A DNA stretch of 64,000 nucleotides. Source: DAOUJI01 sp965197415. GTDB taxonomy: Bacteria; Chloroflexota; Dehalococcoidia; Lucifugimonadales; JAGWBF01. The notes beneath the pieces are model-generated. The model made no database searches. It had not been told where the DNA came from and was given only the letters and a program-made list of their open reading frames with translations. Every line of letters begins with the position of its first letter. The stretch's first letter is position 1. The stretch lies in contig OZ240207.1 in assembly GCA_965197415.1 (NCBI GenBank), positions 2,480,001-2,544,000 of the forward strand, given 5' to 3'. Of this stretch, positions 17,200 to 25,604 are shown one piece after another. A program made the translations under genes and the position numbers.

Positions 17200-17955
17200 T
17201 TAGATGCAGGTCGCTCCGCCGTCCACGACCAGTTCCGCGCCGGTGATGTAGGAGGCCTCGTCGGAGGCCAGGAACAGAACGGCATAGGCCACTTCGTCCA
17301 CTTCGCCCATGCGGCCCATTGGGATGCCCTGCATGGCCGGGGCAGCATCGTCCCTGCGCTGGTCCTGGGCGGAGGTCATGGGAGGCATGGTGCCCGGATG
17401 GACCGAGTTACAGCGTATGCCCTCGGTGGCGTGCCGGGCGGCCAGGGCTTTGGTCAGCAGACGCACTCCGCCCTTGGAGACGTTGTAAGCAGGGTGGCCG
17501 GACAGGCCCACGCCGATGATGCCCGAGATTGAGGAGATGTTGACGATGGAGCCGCCGCCGTTTTCAACCATCCGGGGTATGGCCTCGCGGCAACCCAGGA
17601 ACGTGCCCTTGGCGTTTACGTCCAGAATCAGGTCGTAGCCATCGATGCCCATGGGGTCGGCCTGGGAAGAGCTGGAAATGCCCGCGTTGTTGACCAGTAT
17701 GCTCAGTTTGCCGAGCTTGGCCTCGGTCTCATCCAAGGCAGCCGCCCAGCTTTCGGGACTGGTGACGTTCAGGTTGACGGCAATGGCCTCGCCGCCGGTC
17801 TCGTTGATCTCCGCGGCCACGGCCTCGGCGTCGTTGGCCCTGATGTCGGCCACCACGACTTTGGCGCCCTCTCTGGCCAACATCTTGGCTTCTGCCCTGC
17901 CCATTCCGTTGCCGCTGCCGGTCACCAAGGCCACTTTTCCATCGACTCTGCCCAT
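17200..17955 (-). CDS. Short-chain dehydrogenase/reductase 3 of array
   Basis: A 251-aa classical SDR with TGSGNGMG (12-19), ADIR (36-39), NNAGISSSSQADPMG, NISSISG and YNVSK. It is the third member of the closely related trio. Its upstream sequence differs from those of members 1 and 2 (no repeat-bearing spacer, a T-rich leader to 18060), so the duplication boundary lies at its start. The lid segment shows RRDDAAPAMQG in place of RRDVDSPSMQG of member 2. Confidence 0.93.
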   Translation of the reverse strand: MGRVDGKVALVTGSGNGMGRAEAKMLAREGAKVVVADIRANDAEAVAAEINETGGEAIAVNLNVTSPESWAAALDETEAKLGKLSILVNNAGISSSSQADPMGIDGYDLILDVNAKGTFLGCREAIPRMVENGGGSIVNISSISGIIGVGLSGHPAYNVSKGGVRLLTKALAARHATEGIRCNSVHPGTMPPMTSAQDQRRDDAAPAMQGIPMGRMGEVDEVAYAVLFLASDEASYITGAELVVDGGATCI

Positions 17956-18060
17956 TGATTTCCTCCTGGTTTCTGTTGTTCTTTTTCTCTCTGGAGCGGG
18001 GCTTCTCCCGCTATATCCGCTACAGGGAAAGGCTACGCAATCCTACCATATAAGGAGCAG

Positions 18061-18816
18061 CTAGACGCAGGTCATGCCGCCGTCCACCACCAGCTCGGCG
18101 CCTGTGATGTAGGAGGCTTCATCGGAGGCCAGGAAGAGGACTGCATAGGCAACCTCTTCCACCCTTCCTGCGCGCCGCATAGGCACGATTTCGAACACTC
18201 CCGTCGAGGCGTCCCGATTGGTGTCTGTGGCCGTCGTCATGGGCGGCATGATTCCGGGATGCACTGAGTTGCACCGTATCCCTTGCTTGGCGTAGGCCGC
18301 GGCTATGCCTTTGGTCAACAACCTGACCCCGCCCTTGGAAGTGTTGTAGGCGGGATGCCGCGGCGACGAACTCCCCACCAGGCCGGACGTGGACGAGATG
18401 TTGACTATGGAGCCGCCTCCGGCCTCCAGCATCCTGGGTATGGCGTGCTTTATGCCCAGGAATGGCCCGGTGGCGTTCACGGCCATGATTTTGTGCCATC
18501 CGTCGGTGCCCATCAGGTCAGGCTGGGACGATCCGCTGAGTCCGGCGTTGTTGACCAGCACGTTCAGCTTGCCGAAGGCTCCCACTATCGTCTCGATGGC
18601 CTGAATCCAGCTGTCCTCGTTCGTTACGTCCAGGTGTACGAACATGGCTTCTCCGCCTGATCGGTTAATCTCCTCGGCGACAGCCTTGCCGTCGTCATCC
18701 CGGAGGTCTCCGATGGCCACTTTGGCGCCCTCCTGGGCGAGGAGTTTAGCCTCGGCCTTGCCTTGTCCGTTCCCCGCCCCCGAAACGAGGGCCACTTTGC
18801 TGTCAACTCGTCCCAT
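18061..18816 (-). CDS. Short-chain dehydrogenase/reductase 4 of array
   Basis: A 251-aa classical SDR with a glycine-rich motif SGAGNGQG in place of TGSGNGQG, GDLR after strand 2, NNAGLSGSSQPDLMG, NISSTSG and YNTSK. The Thr-to-Ser change at the first position of the cofactor motif is conservative. It belongs to the same subfamily as members 1-3 but is clearly more diverged. A CTCCTTAAGC-flanked ribosome-binding site precedes it. Function beyond NAD(P)(H)-dependent alcohol/ketone conversion is not known. Confidence 0.92.
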   Translation of the reverse strand: MGRVDSKVALVSGAGNGQGKAEAKLLAQEGAKVAIGDLRDDDGKAVAEEINRSGGEAMFVHLDVTNEDSWIQAIETIVGAFGKLNVLVNNAGLSGSSQPDLMGTDGWHKIMAVNATGPFLGIKHAIPRMLEAGGGSIVNISSTSGLVGSSSPRHPAYNTSKGGVRLLTKGIAAAYAKQGIRCNSVHPGIMPPMTTATDTNRDASTGVFEIVPMRRAGRVEEVAYAVLFLASDEASYITGAELVVDGGMTCV

Positions 18817-18861
18817 TTATCGCTCCTTAAGCTTCTGGTGATTCCGCGCTGCGCTTGCCCA

Positions 18862-18979
18862 CATCCTAACCTTCCCCCCGAAGAGGAAGGGACATTACTC
18901 CCTCTCCCGGTGGGAGAGGGCCGGGGTGAGGGCGTCCCCACTCCTGTGAGGTCCTCTGGATTCCGGCCTCCGCCGGAAT
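18862..18979. repeat. Composite palindromic repeats upstream of SDR 4
   Basis: A two-hairpin element: CATCCTAACCTTCCCCCC/GAGGAAGGG followed by CCCTCTCCCGG/GGGAGAGGG and GGGGTGAGGG (18862-18932). After it comes a separate palindrome, ATTCCGGC...GCCGGAAT (18960-18979), of a second repeat family. Confidence 0.7.
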
Positions 18980-19000
18980 GACAGTATCCGGGACCGACGG

Positions 19001-19762
19001 TTAAATGGCCGTGCGGCCCCCGTCCACTACCATCTCGGCGCCGGTGATGTATGAGGACTCATCGGAGGCTAGGAACAGCACCGGATAGGCCACCTCATTC
19101 ACGCTCCCCAACCTGCCCAGAGGGACGGTCTTGACACCCTCGGCGTCCTGCTGAGCTCGTATTTCAGGGTTTACGCTTATCATGGCGGGAAGCAGGCCAG
19201 GGTGGACCGAGTTGCAGCGAATGCTGTCCTTGCCGTGGCGGGCCGCTATAGCTTTGGTAAGCAACCGTATGCCTCCCTTGGAGGCGTTGTAACCGGGGTG
19301 CCCTGAGCCGCCCGACGATGCCGTGAGCCCTGCAGTAGAGGATATGTTTATGATGGAGCCGCCGCCTGCTTCTATCATCTTGGGAATGGCGTACTTGCAG
19401 CCGAGGAACGCGCCCTTGGCGTTCACCTCCATCAGGCGGTCCCAGCCCTCCACGCTCATGGTGTCCGGGTGCCACGAGCCGCTCAGCCCGGCGTTGTTGA
19501 CCAGAACCGTCAGGTTGCCAAAGGCATCGGCTATCCGGTCTATCGCCTGCTGCCAGTCCTCTTCCTTGGTCACGTCCATGGGAATGAAGAGGGCTTCGCC
19601 GCCCGATTCCTTGATCTCAACCTCGACCCGCCTGCCGTCCTCCTCCCGTATCTCGCCAACCGCGACCTTGGCGCCTTCGCTGGCGAAGAGGTTTGCCTCG
19701 GCCCGTCCCATGCCATTGCCAGCGCCCGTTATCAGAGCCACCTTGCCGTCTAGTCTGCCCAC
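19001..19762 (-). CDS. Short-chain dehydrogenase/reductase 5 of array
   Basis: A 253-aa classical SDR with TGAGNGMG, GEIR after strand 2, NNAGLSGSWHPDTMS, NISSTAG and YNASK, so all catalytic residues are present. The Glu in GEIR in place of Asp still suggests NAD(H). A two-residue insertion (SSGGSG region) before the active-site Tyr distinguishes it. The substrate loop HPGLLPAMISVNPE differs from the HPGTMPPMT lid of members 1-3, pointing to a different substrate. Confidence 0.92.
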   Translation of the reverse strand: MGRLDGKVALITGAGNGMGRAEANLFASEGAKVAVGEIREEDGRRVEVEIKESGGEALFIPMDVTKEEDWQQAIDRIADAFGNLTVLVNNAGLSGSWHPDTMSVEGWDRLMEVNAKGAFLGCKYAIPKMIEAGGGSIINISSTAGLTASSGGSGHPGYNASKGGIRLLTKAIAARHGKDSIRCNSVHPGLLPAMISVNPEIRAQQDAEGVKTVPLGRLGSVNEVAYPVLFLASDESSYITGAEMVVDGGRTAI

Positions 19763-19840
19763 TGCTTTCCTCCTGGTCCGTGTCTAAGCTGAACTTGCTG
19801 TATCCCTCGCCCTCGATGGGACCTTTGCATAGCCTCTGTC

Positions 19841-19977
19841 ATACCGGCGAAGGCCGGTATCCAGGGTCTTCTCTAAAGCTGGAAGGTTCCCTCACCCCAA
19901 CCCTCTCCCGGGGGGAGAGGGAGTTACTTTTTTCTGTTCCCCCTCATCCTAACCTTCTCCCGCCAGGGGAGAAGGGA
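19841..19977. repeat. Repeat cluster between SDR 5 and the hydroxyacid dehydrogenase
   Basis: A perfect 8-bp palindrome ATACCGGC/GCCGGTAT (19841-19860) is followed by a CCCTCACCCCAACCCTCTCCC hairpin (19889-19921) and a CCTCATCCTAACCTTCTCCC/GGGGAGAAGGG hairpin (19942-19977). Two repeat families are therefore stacked in one 220-bp gap. Confidence 0.7.
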
Positions 19978-19985
19978 CGGGTCCT

Positions 19986-20849
19986 CTATTCGATCAACGG
20001 CCTTCTGCCGCCTCCCGTCTCGTCGGAGACTTTCATCACAATCTGGTGCACTAGGTTGGCAATGAACATGGGCACGCTGTAAGTCTTGCCGACGGAACAG
20101 GCCGTTCCCACGTCTTTGACCACGTACCTGGAAATCATCTCGTAGCGCAGGTCACCGCCGAAGGCGCCGCTGGCCCAGAAGTTGGGTATGCGCTCTTCCA
20201 CCGCGCGGTTTTTGCCGCTGCTGATGCTGATGGCCTCCACCAGCTTGGGGACGTCCATGCCCGCTTTCTCCGCGACCTGGCACACCTCGTAAGCGATGGC
20301 CATGTTTGCGGCGCCCATCAGGTTGTTGAGGGCCTTGGCCTCGTGGCCTGTGCCCAAGGGCCCCATAAGGTAGTGGGCGGTTGCGATGGCGTCCAGTGCA
20401 TATTTCACCTTGTCGTAGACTGCCTGCTCCCCGCCCATGAACAGGGTTAGAGTCCCGGCTGCTGCCCCTTCCGGGCCTCCGCTGACGCCTGAGTCCATGA
20501 ATTCGATGCCCTTTTCGGCCAATGCCGTCCCGATGCGCTTGGTGTGGGGAGGGTCACCGCTGGACAGGTCCACGACTATGGTACCGGGAGCCGCTCCCTC
20601 GATGACGCCGTTTGCGCCCAGGCAAACATCCTCGACGATGGGGGAGTTTGGCAGCGAAAGCAGGACAACCGGCGTCCTAGAGGCCACTTCCTTTGCCGAT
20701 GCCGCCGGTTGGGCGCCCATCTTCACGTACACGTCCAGCGCTTCCGGGTCCTTGTCGTAGGCCACCATGGGAATCTCGGCCCTGAGCACGCTGCTGGCAA
20801 TGGGGCCCCCTATGTTGCCCAAACCAATGAAACCAACATTTTCAGGCAT
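19986..20849 (-). CDS. NAD-dependent beta-hydroxyacid dehydrogenase (3-hydroxyisobutyrate dehydrogenase-like)
   Basis: 287 aa. N-terminal Rossmann domain with GLGNIG (9-14), substrate-binding signature DSGVSGGPEGAAAGTL (119-134) and catalytic Lys172 in GHEAKALNN match the beta-hydroxyacid dehydrogenases (3-hydroxyisobutyrate, tartronate semialdehyde reductase and relatives). It oxidises a 3-hydroxy acid to the semialdehyde or reverses this. Asp32 (YDKD) after strand 2 suggests NAD. It sits within the SDR array on the same strand. Its C-terminal end GGGRRPLIE is longer and more basic than usual. Confidence 0.88.
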   Translation of the reverse strand: MPENVGFIGLGNIGGPIASSVLRAEIPMVAYDKDPEALDVYVKMGAQPAASAKEVASRTPVVLLSLPNSPIVEDVCLGANGVIEGAAPGTIVVDLSSGDPPHTKRIGTALAEKGIEFMDSGVSGGPEGAAAGTLTLFMGGEQAVYDKVKYALDAIATAHYLMGPLGTGHEAKALNNLMGAANMAIAYEVCQVAEKAGMDVPKLVEAISISSGKNRAVEERIPNFWASGAFGGDLRYEMISRYVVKDVGTACSVGKTYSVPMFIANLVHQIVMKVSDETGGGRRPLIE

Positions 20850-20876
20850 GTGTTCTCCTTCTCGTCAGGGGTTAGG

Positions 20877-21875
20877 TCACAGTCGCACCAGTCCAGGTTT
20901 GAGTCCCAACTTCTCGCCTAAATTTTCTTCAAACTCTTCTGCAAATTCCTTGGAATCGGAAATACAGTCCCAATGTTCTATAAGCAGGTCGACTAGCTGG
21001 TGTCCATCCACCAGCCCGATGCGTGGAAAACCCGGCTCAACAGCTGCCTCCCGTGCTTTGTCTCGATAGTCAGAGGTTGTGATAACCACCCCTTGCCCGC
21101 GGTCAGGAATTGATGCACGGAGCTTTTTCACGTCGCTCGCCGTGACTTTGCGATTCTGGTACCGTTTCGCCTGCACAAAAACCTTAACCTTAACTAGATT
21201 TGACAGGTCGAATTCGCCAGTGGCGTCCACTCCACCGTCGCCAGGCTTTCCTGTAAGTTTTGTGTTGTCAAAACCGAGTGCTACCAGCAGGGCACCGACT
21301 AAGCCCTCAAACTCTTTGGAGTTGAATTGAAGGATCTGCTTGAGAACGACATCGCGAGGATCGCCTTTAGGCAGCTTGGGTTCCGATACCAAAGGAGCCT
21401 GGTTGATTTTCCGCAGGAACTCATCCTTGTGAGAGACGTGGAACACTGTCTTTGTCGCTTTCATAGTGTTTTGAAACGACACGGACAAATCCCATCGTCT
21501 GAGCGGTTCCTTTGCCCATTCAGTCTTCCGGCGATGTGGGAACGGACATTCGTCGCCGCCGGGCACATAGTCGTAGGACGGGTCCTCTGCGACCTTGCCA
21601 TATTGAAGCCATTCAGTCTCTTTGGCCGGCGTGATTACATAATCGCCAGCCCTGATATCCAGCAGGAATCGCCCGAGCATACCCACGTTGGCACTAATTG
21701 CGGACTCTTTGGTTACATCCGGATGGGCCGATCGGTAGAGCGGAGTAAGCTCATCAGTGCTCTTGACGTTCGACAGGTCTTTACCCGGGATCCACCCCGC
21801 CCCCATGTAGCCACCGGCAACAAAGTGTTCTGTGTATTGTCCAAAGTAGGCGCGGACCACCCAGACATTGGTCAT
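20877..21875 (-). CDS. Mrr-type restriction endonuclease
   Basis: 332 aa. The C-terminal half is an Mrr_cat domain: EFEGLVGALLVALGF (188-202), then GDGGVD with Asp217 and QAK with Gln235/Lys237, the D-x(n)-Q-x-K active site of Mrr-like nucleases, and KLRASIPDRGQGVVITTS. Mrr proteins cut DNA carrying foreign methylation (type IV restriction). The N-terminal 150 residues (WVVRAYFGQYTEHF; GKVAEDPSYDYVP) look like a restriction-system recognition domain, not a metabolic one. The gene lies inside the SDR array between the dehydrogenase and SDR 6, same strand, with a codon use less GC-rich than its neighbours; insertion by transfer is inferred. Confidence 0.85.
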   Translation of the reverse strand: MTNVWVVRAYFGQYTEHFVAGGYMGAGWIPGKDLSNVKSTDELTPLYRSAHPDVTKESAISANVGMLGRFLLDIRAGDYVITPAKETEWLQYGKVAEDPSYDYVPGGDECPFPHRRKTEWAKEPLRRWDLSVSFQNTMKATKTVFHVSHKDEFLRKINQAPLVSEPKLPKGDPRDVVLKQILQFNSKEFEGLVGALLVALGFDNTKLTGKPGDGGVDATGEFDLSNLVKVKVFVQAKRYQNRKVTASDVKKLRASIPDRGQGVVITTSDYRDKAREAAVEPGFPRIGLVDGHQLVDLLIEHWDCISDSKEFAEEFEENLGEKLGLKPGLVRL

Positions 21876-21889
21876 ATCCTATATCTCTT

Positions 21890-22648
21890 TCAGATGGCGG
21901 TGCTGCCGCCGTCCACGGGGAGCTCGACGCCGGTGATGTAGGATGCGTCGTCGGAAGCCAGGAACAGAACTGCGTTAGCCACCTCTTCGACACGTCCGGC
22001 CCGGGGTATGGGGAAGGTTTCTAACCTGCTGACGTTGAACTCTCTGGTGTCAGGATTGGCGGTGGTCATGGGGGGCATGGTGCCAGGATGGACGGAGTTG
22101 CAGCGTATGCCGTCCTTGCCGTAGCGGGCCGCAATGGCCTTGGTGAGCAGCCGCACTGCCGCTTTTGATGCGTTGTACGCGACATGCTGCATGGGGCCTC
22201 CGCCCGCCACCAGAGCCGCCACCGACGAGATGTTCACGATGGAGCCGCCGCCTGCCTCAATCATTTTGGGGATAGCGGTCTTGGTCCCTAGGAACACTCC
22301 CTTGGCGTTGACGTTCATGATGTTGTCCCAACCCTGGGTGCCCATAGGGTCTCCCTGGGAAGAGCCGCTGATGCCCGCGTTGTTCACCAGGACGTTCAGC
22401 TTGCCGTACCGGGCCACAGCCTGGTCCACGGCAGCCTGCCAGCTCTCCTCGCTGGTTACGTCCAGGTGCACAAACATAGCGTCGCCGCCGGCCTGCTTTA
22501 TCGTGGCCTCTACGGTCTCCCCGTCTTCGGCACGGATGTCCCCTATCACCACCTTGGCGCCTTCCTGGGCAAAGATGGAGCATTCCGATCTGCCCATTCC
22601 GTTGGCACCCCCGGAGATGATTGCAACCTTTCCGTCCAGTCTACCCAT
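21890..22648 (-). CDS. Short-chain dehydrogenase/reductase 6 of array
   Basis: A 252-aa classical SDR: SGGANGMG cofactor motif, GDIR after strand 2, NNAGISGSSQGDPMG, NISSVAA and YNASK. The catalytic Ser-Tyr-Lys set is complete. HPGTMPPMTTAN links it to the lid type of members 1-3. The Mrr gene begins 14 bp downstream of its stop, so that gene would be read through from it. Confidence 0.92.
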   Translation of the reverse strand: MGRLDGKVAIISGGANGMGRSECSIFAQEGAKVVIGDIRAEDGETVEATIKQAGGDAMFVHLDVTSEESWQAAVDQAVARYGKLNVLVNNAGISGSSQGDPMGTQGWDNIMNVNAKGVFLGTKTAIPKMIEAGGGSIVNISSVAALVAGGGPMQHVAYNASKAAVRLLTKAIAARYGKDGIRCNSVHPGTMPPMTTANPDTREFNVSRLETFPIPRAGRVEEVANAVLFLASDDASYITGVELPVDGGSTAI

Positions 22649-22663
22649 GTTCGCCGCTCCTTT

Positions 22664-22746
22664 CCCCCATCCTAACCTTCCCCCTCAGGGGGAAGGGACA
22701 GAACCTTTCTCCCTCTCCCACCGGGAGAGGGTTGGGGTGAGGGGGA
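22664..22746. repeat. Composite palindromic intergenic repeat, best copy
   Basis: The most complete two-hairpin copy: CCCCCATCCTAACCTTCCCC with CTCAGGGGGAAGGG, a short ACAGAACCTTT linker, then TCTCCCTCTCCCACC/GGGAGAGGG and TTGGGGTGAGGGGGA. Total about 80 bp. The outer parts CATCCTAACC and GGTGAGGG are also found at the other copies. Confidence 0.8.
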
Positions 22747-22751
22747 ATCGT

Positions 22752-23513
22752 CTACACGCAGGTGGTGCCGCCGTCCACGACAAGCTCGGCCCCGGTCACA
22801 TAGGAAGACTCATCGCAGGCCAGGAACAGCACCGGGTAAGCAATCTCTTCCACGGTGCCCATGCGCTTCATGGGGATGTGGTCGAAGACACCCGTAGCCG
22901 CGTCGCGGTTCCTGTTCTGGGCCGAGGTCATGGGCGGCAGCGTTCCCGGATGAATGGAGTTACAGCGAATGCCCTGGGTTGCGTACCTGGCGGCCAGGGC
23001 TTTTGTAAGCAGCCGCACTCCCCCTTTGGAGGCGTTATAGGCAGGGTGGCTGTTCCCTTGTCTAATGCTGCCAACCAGACCGGATATGGATGAGATGTTT
23101 ACGATGGAGCCGCCGCCGTTCTCAATCATCCGGGGAATGGCCTCGCGGCATCCCAGGAACGGGCCCTTGGCGTTGACGTTCAGGATGTTGTCCCACCCAT
23201 CTATCTCCATGGGCCCGGACTGGGACGAGCTGGATATGCCTGCGTTGTTGACCAGGATGTTCAGCTTGCCCAGCTTGGCCTCAACCTCGTCCAGCGCCGC
23301 CGTCCAGCTCTCAGGGCTGGTCACGTCCAGAATTATGGCTATAGCCTCGCCGCCGTCACTGTTGATCTCATCTGCGACGGCCTTGGCGTCGTCGGCCCGG
23401 ATGTCGGCCACCGCGACTTTGGCCCCTTCCTTGGCCAGCAGCTTGGCCTCGGCCTTTCCCTGGCCGTTGCCGCTGCCCGTCACCATTGCTACTTTTCCGT
23501 CTACTCTGCCCAT
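22752..23513 (-). CDS. Short-chain dehydrogenase/reductase 7 of array
   Basis: 253 aa from the ATG at 23513, chosen because AGGAGG lies 8 nt upstream; the longer frame starts inside that ribosome-binding site. TGSGNGQG, ADIR, NNAGISSSSQSGPME, NISSISG and YNASK give a complete NAD(H)-type SDR. It groups with members 1-3 although separated from them by five genes. A small insertion (SIRQGNSHPAYN) precedes the catalytic Tyr. Confidence 0.92.
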   Translation of the reverse strand: MGRVDGKVAMVTGSGNGQGKAEAKLLAKEGAKVAVADIRADDAKAVADEINSDGGEAIAIILDVTSPESWTAALDEVEAKLGKLNILVNNAGISSSSQSGPMEIDGWDNILNVNAKGPFLGCREAIPRMIENGGGSIVNISSISGLVGSIRQGNSHPAYNASKGGVRLLTKALAARYATQGIRCNSIHPGTLPPMTSAQNRNRDAATGVFDHIPMKRMGTVEEIAYPVLFLACDESSYVTGAELVVDGGTTCV

Positions 23514-23556
23514 TTCTTGCACCTCCTATTCAGGTTCAGGGGTTGTTGGTGAGACC

Positions 23557-24312
23557 TTACTCGGCGGTCGAGCCGCCGTCTATGACCAACTCCGATCCCG
23601 TCATGTAGGAAGACTCGTCGGATGCTAGGAACACTACGCCGTGGGCTATGTCTTCCGGCTCCGCAAGGCGTCCCAGAGGCACCTTGCTCAACCTTATGGC
23701 AAGGGCCTCGGGATTGGAGGTGGTCTCTTCAAGGAACGGAGTGTTCACTGGCCCAGGGTGCACGGAGTTGCACCGGATGGCGTCCTTGGAATGTTGGATG
23801 GCTGTGGCCTTGGTGAAAAGGCGCACGGCTCCCTTGCTGGCCGTATAAGCTGCCGTCCGGCCAATGCCGATGATGCCGGCTGTGGAGGAGATGTTGATTA
23901 TGGAACCGCCGCCAGCTCTGCGCATGGCCGGAATAGCTGCCTTGGTCCCCAGGAACACGCCCTTCACGTTGACGGCCATCATGACGTCCCACTCGTCTGC
24001 GCTGGTGTCCTCGATGCCCTTGGTGCCGAATGTGATGCCGGCGTTGTTGACCAGAACATTCAACTTGCCGTACTTCTCCTCTGCGGTCGCCAGGGCCTTG
24101 CTCCAGTCGTCGGCGCTGCGCACGTCCAAGTGTATGTAGGTCACGTCGCCTCCCAACTCCCGCACCTGGGCCTCCACCTGCATCCCTTCGTCATCCAGGA
24201 TGTCACCGAACACGACCTTGGCTCCCTCCTGGGCGAACATCCTGACTTCAGCGGCGCCTTGCCCGCGGGCGCCGCCGCTGATGATCGCCACCTTGCCGTC
24301 CAACCTGCCCAT
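23557..24312 (-). CDS. Short-chain dehydrogenase/reductase 8 of array
   Basis: A 251-aa classical SDR of a second subfamily: SGGARGQG cofactor motif, GDIL after strand 2, NNAGITFGTKGIED, NISSTAG, YTASK. The lid reads HPGPVNTPFLEE, unlike HPGTMPPMT of the first seven. The sequence style resembles 3-alpha/20-beta-hydroxysteroid dehydrogenases. Together with member 9 it forms a pair at the promoter-proximal end of the array. Confidence 0.92.
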   Translation of the reverse strand: MGRLDGKVAIISGGARGQGAAEVRMFAQEGAKVVFGDILDDEGMQVEAQVRELGGDVTYIHLDVRSADDWSKALATAEEKYGKLNVLVNNAGITFGTKGIEDTSADEWDVMMAVNVKGVFLGTKAAIPAMRRAGGGSIINISSTAGIIGIGRTAAYTASKGAVRLFTKATAIQHSKDAIRCNSVHPGPVNTPFLEETTSNPEALAIRLSKVPLGRLAEPEDIAHGVVFLASDESSYMTGSELVIDGGSTAE

Positions 24313-24366
24313 TTCTTCCTCCTGTTTAAGGCCTGCCAGGGACTGTCCGGTGCTATTGGGGTTGGC

Positions 24367-25122
24367 TCACTGGGCGGTGTACCCGCCGTCTATGACAACT
24401 TCGGAACCCGTCATGTAGGACGACTCGTCGGAGGCCAGGAACAACACCCCGTAAGCTATCTCTTCCGCTTCGGCCATGCGTCCGAGGGGAACACTGGACC
24501 TGTTGCGTTCCGTCCTCTCAGGGCCTCTCGGGGCGTCACCGAAGAATGGAGTATCCACGGAGCCGGGGTGCACGGAGTTGCATCGTATGCCGTCCTTGGC
24601 GTGCTGTATGGCAGTGGCCTTGGTGAAGAGGCGTACGCCTCCTTTTGCCGCCGGATAGGCGATGATCCGCCCGACGCCCACCAATCCCGCCGTGGAAGAG
24701 ATGTTCACGATGGAACCGCCGCCCGCTTCGCGCATGGCTGGTATAGCCGTCTTGGTCCCCAGGAACACGCCCTTCAGGTTCACATCCATCACGTAGTCCC
24801 AGTCCTCAACCGTCGTGTCCTCTATCGCTATAGGTCCAAATGAAAGGCCCGCGTTGTTGACCAGGACGTTGAGCTTGCCGTACTTCTCCTCGGCGGTCTG
24901 CAGCGCCTTGGCCCAGTCCTCCTCGCTGCGCACGTCCAGGTGGAGGTAGGTCACATCGCCACCCAGCTCCCGCACCTGGGCCTCCACCTGCATCCCCAGG
25001 TCGTCCAGGACGTCCCCAAAGACGACCTTGGCGCCCTCCTGGGCGAACAGCTTCACCTCGGCGGCCCCTTGCCCTCGGGCGCCTCCGCTGATAATCGCAA
25101 CTTTGCCGTCCAACCTGCCCAT
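24367..25122 (-). CDS. Short-chain dehydrogenase/reductase 9 of array
   Basis: A 251-aa SDR closely similar to member 8: SGGARGQG, GDVL, NNAGLSFGPIAIED, NISSTAG and catalytic Tyr-Lys as YPAAK. The catalytic residues are kept although the loop around the Tyr is different (AYPAAKGG). It is the first gene of the minus-strand array, so the promoter for part or all of the array should lie between 25123 and about 25280. Confidence 0.92.
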   Translation of the reverse strand: MGRLDGKVAIISGGARGQGAAEVKLFAQEGAKVVFGDVLDDLGMQVEAQVRELGGDVTYLHLDVRSEEDWAKALQTAEEKYGKLNVLVNNAGLSFGPIAIEDTTVEDWDYVMDVNLKGVFLGTKTAIPAMREAGGGSIVNISSTAGLVGVGRIIAYPAAKGGVRLFTKATAIQHAKDGIRCNSVHPGSVDTPFFGDAPRGPERTERNRSSVPLGRMAEAEEIAYGVLFLASDESSYMTGSEVVIDGGYTAQ

Positions 25123-25284
25123 AGAGCCTCCTTTATCCAGCCCAGCGCGACCCCCGTGACCCCCTTCTCAGACACGGGCCGGGCACAGGGAGAGAATAAT
25201 CTTAGCCTCCTTGACTGTCAACTTGGGGCCTGTCCAAACAGCCGTTTAGACTTCTTGAGTTGAATGTCAGGGGGCGCCCTCACC

Positions 25285-25451
25285 TGTCATTCTGAACGGA
25301 GCGCAGCGCAGTGAAGAATCTACGGGCGCTGTTGGGAGTCATGTTGCCATTCCGGTGATCGACCCTGCTGTAGGGGTCAGTCCACTCCTCGACAGCCGGG
25401 AATGTATGCAAGTATTCTAGATTCGTCGTCGCTGCGCTTCTCAGAATGACA
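25285..25451. repeat. MITE-like inverted repeat
   Basis: A 34-38-bp arm opening TGTCATTCTGAACGGAGCGC (25285-25322) is repeated in inverse as an arm closing TTCTCAGAATGACA (25418-25451). The enclosed 95 bp have no gene. The arms match a family also seen, as single arms, at 34995 and 52917. The rest of the 482-bp gap (25123-25604) holds no gene that I can see. Confidence 0.6.
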
Positions 25452-25604
25452 ATAGAGTGGACACTCCTGCATTCTCACAAAAACGGAACTATTGCCGTTT
25501 CCCTCGGCCCCACTTCCGAATAGACCCATCGATCGGTTTTGACAACCGCCTACGGCGAGCCTAGGATAGCTTCACATAAAACAGGACAAGCAGGAGGCTC
25601 CGTC

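Noticed and set aside
23641..24843. 400-codon open frame on the plus strand opposite SDR 8 and 9
   Set aside because: It crosses two antisense genes and their spacer; the other SDR genes give similar antisense frames, which shows a composition effect.
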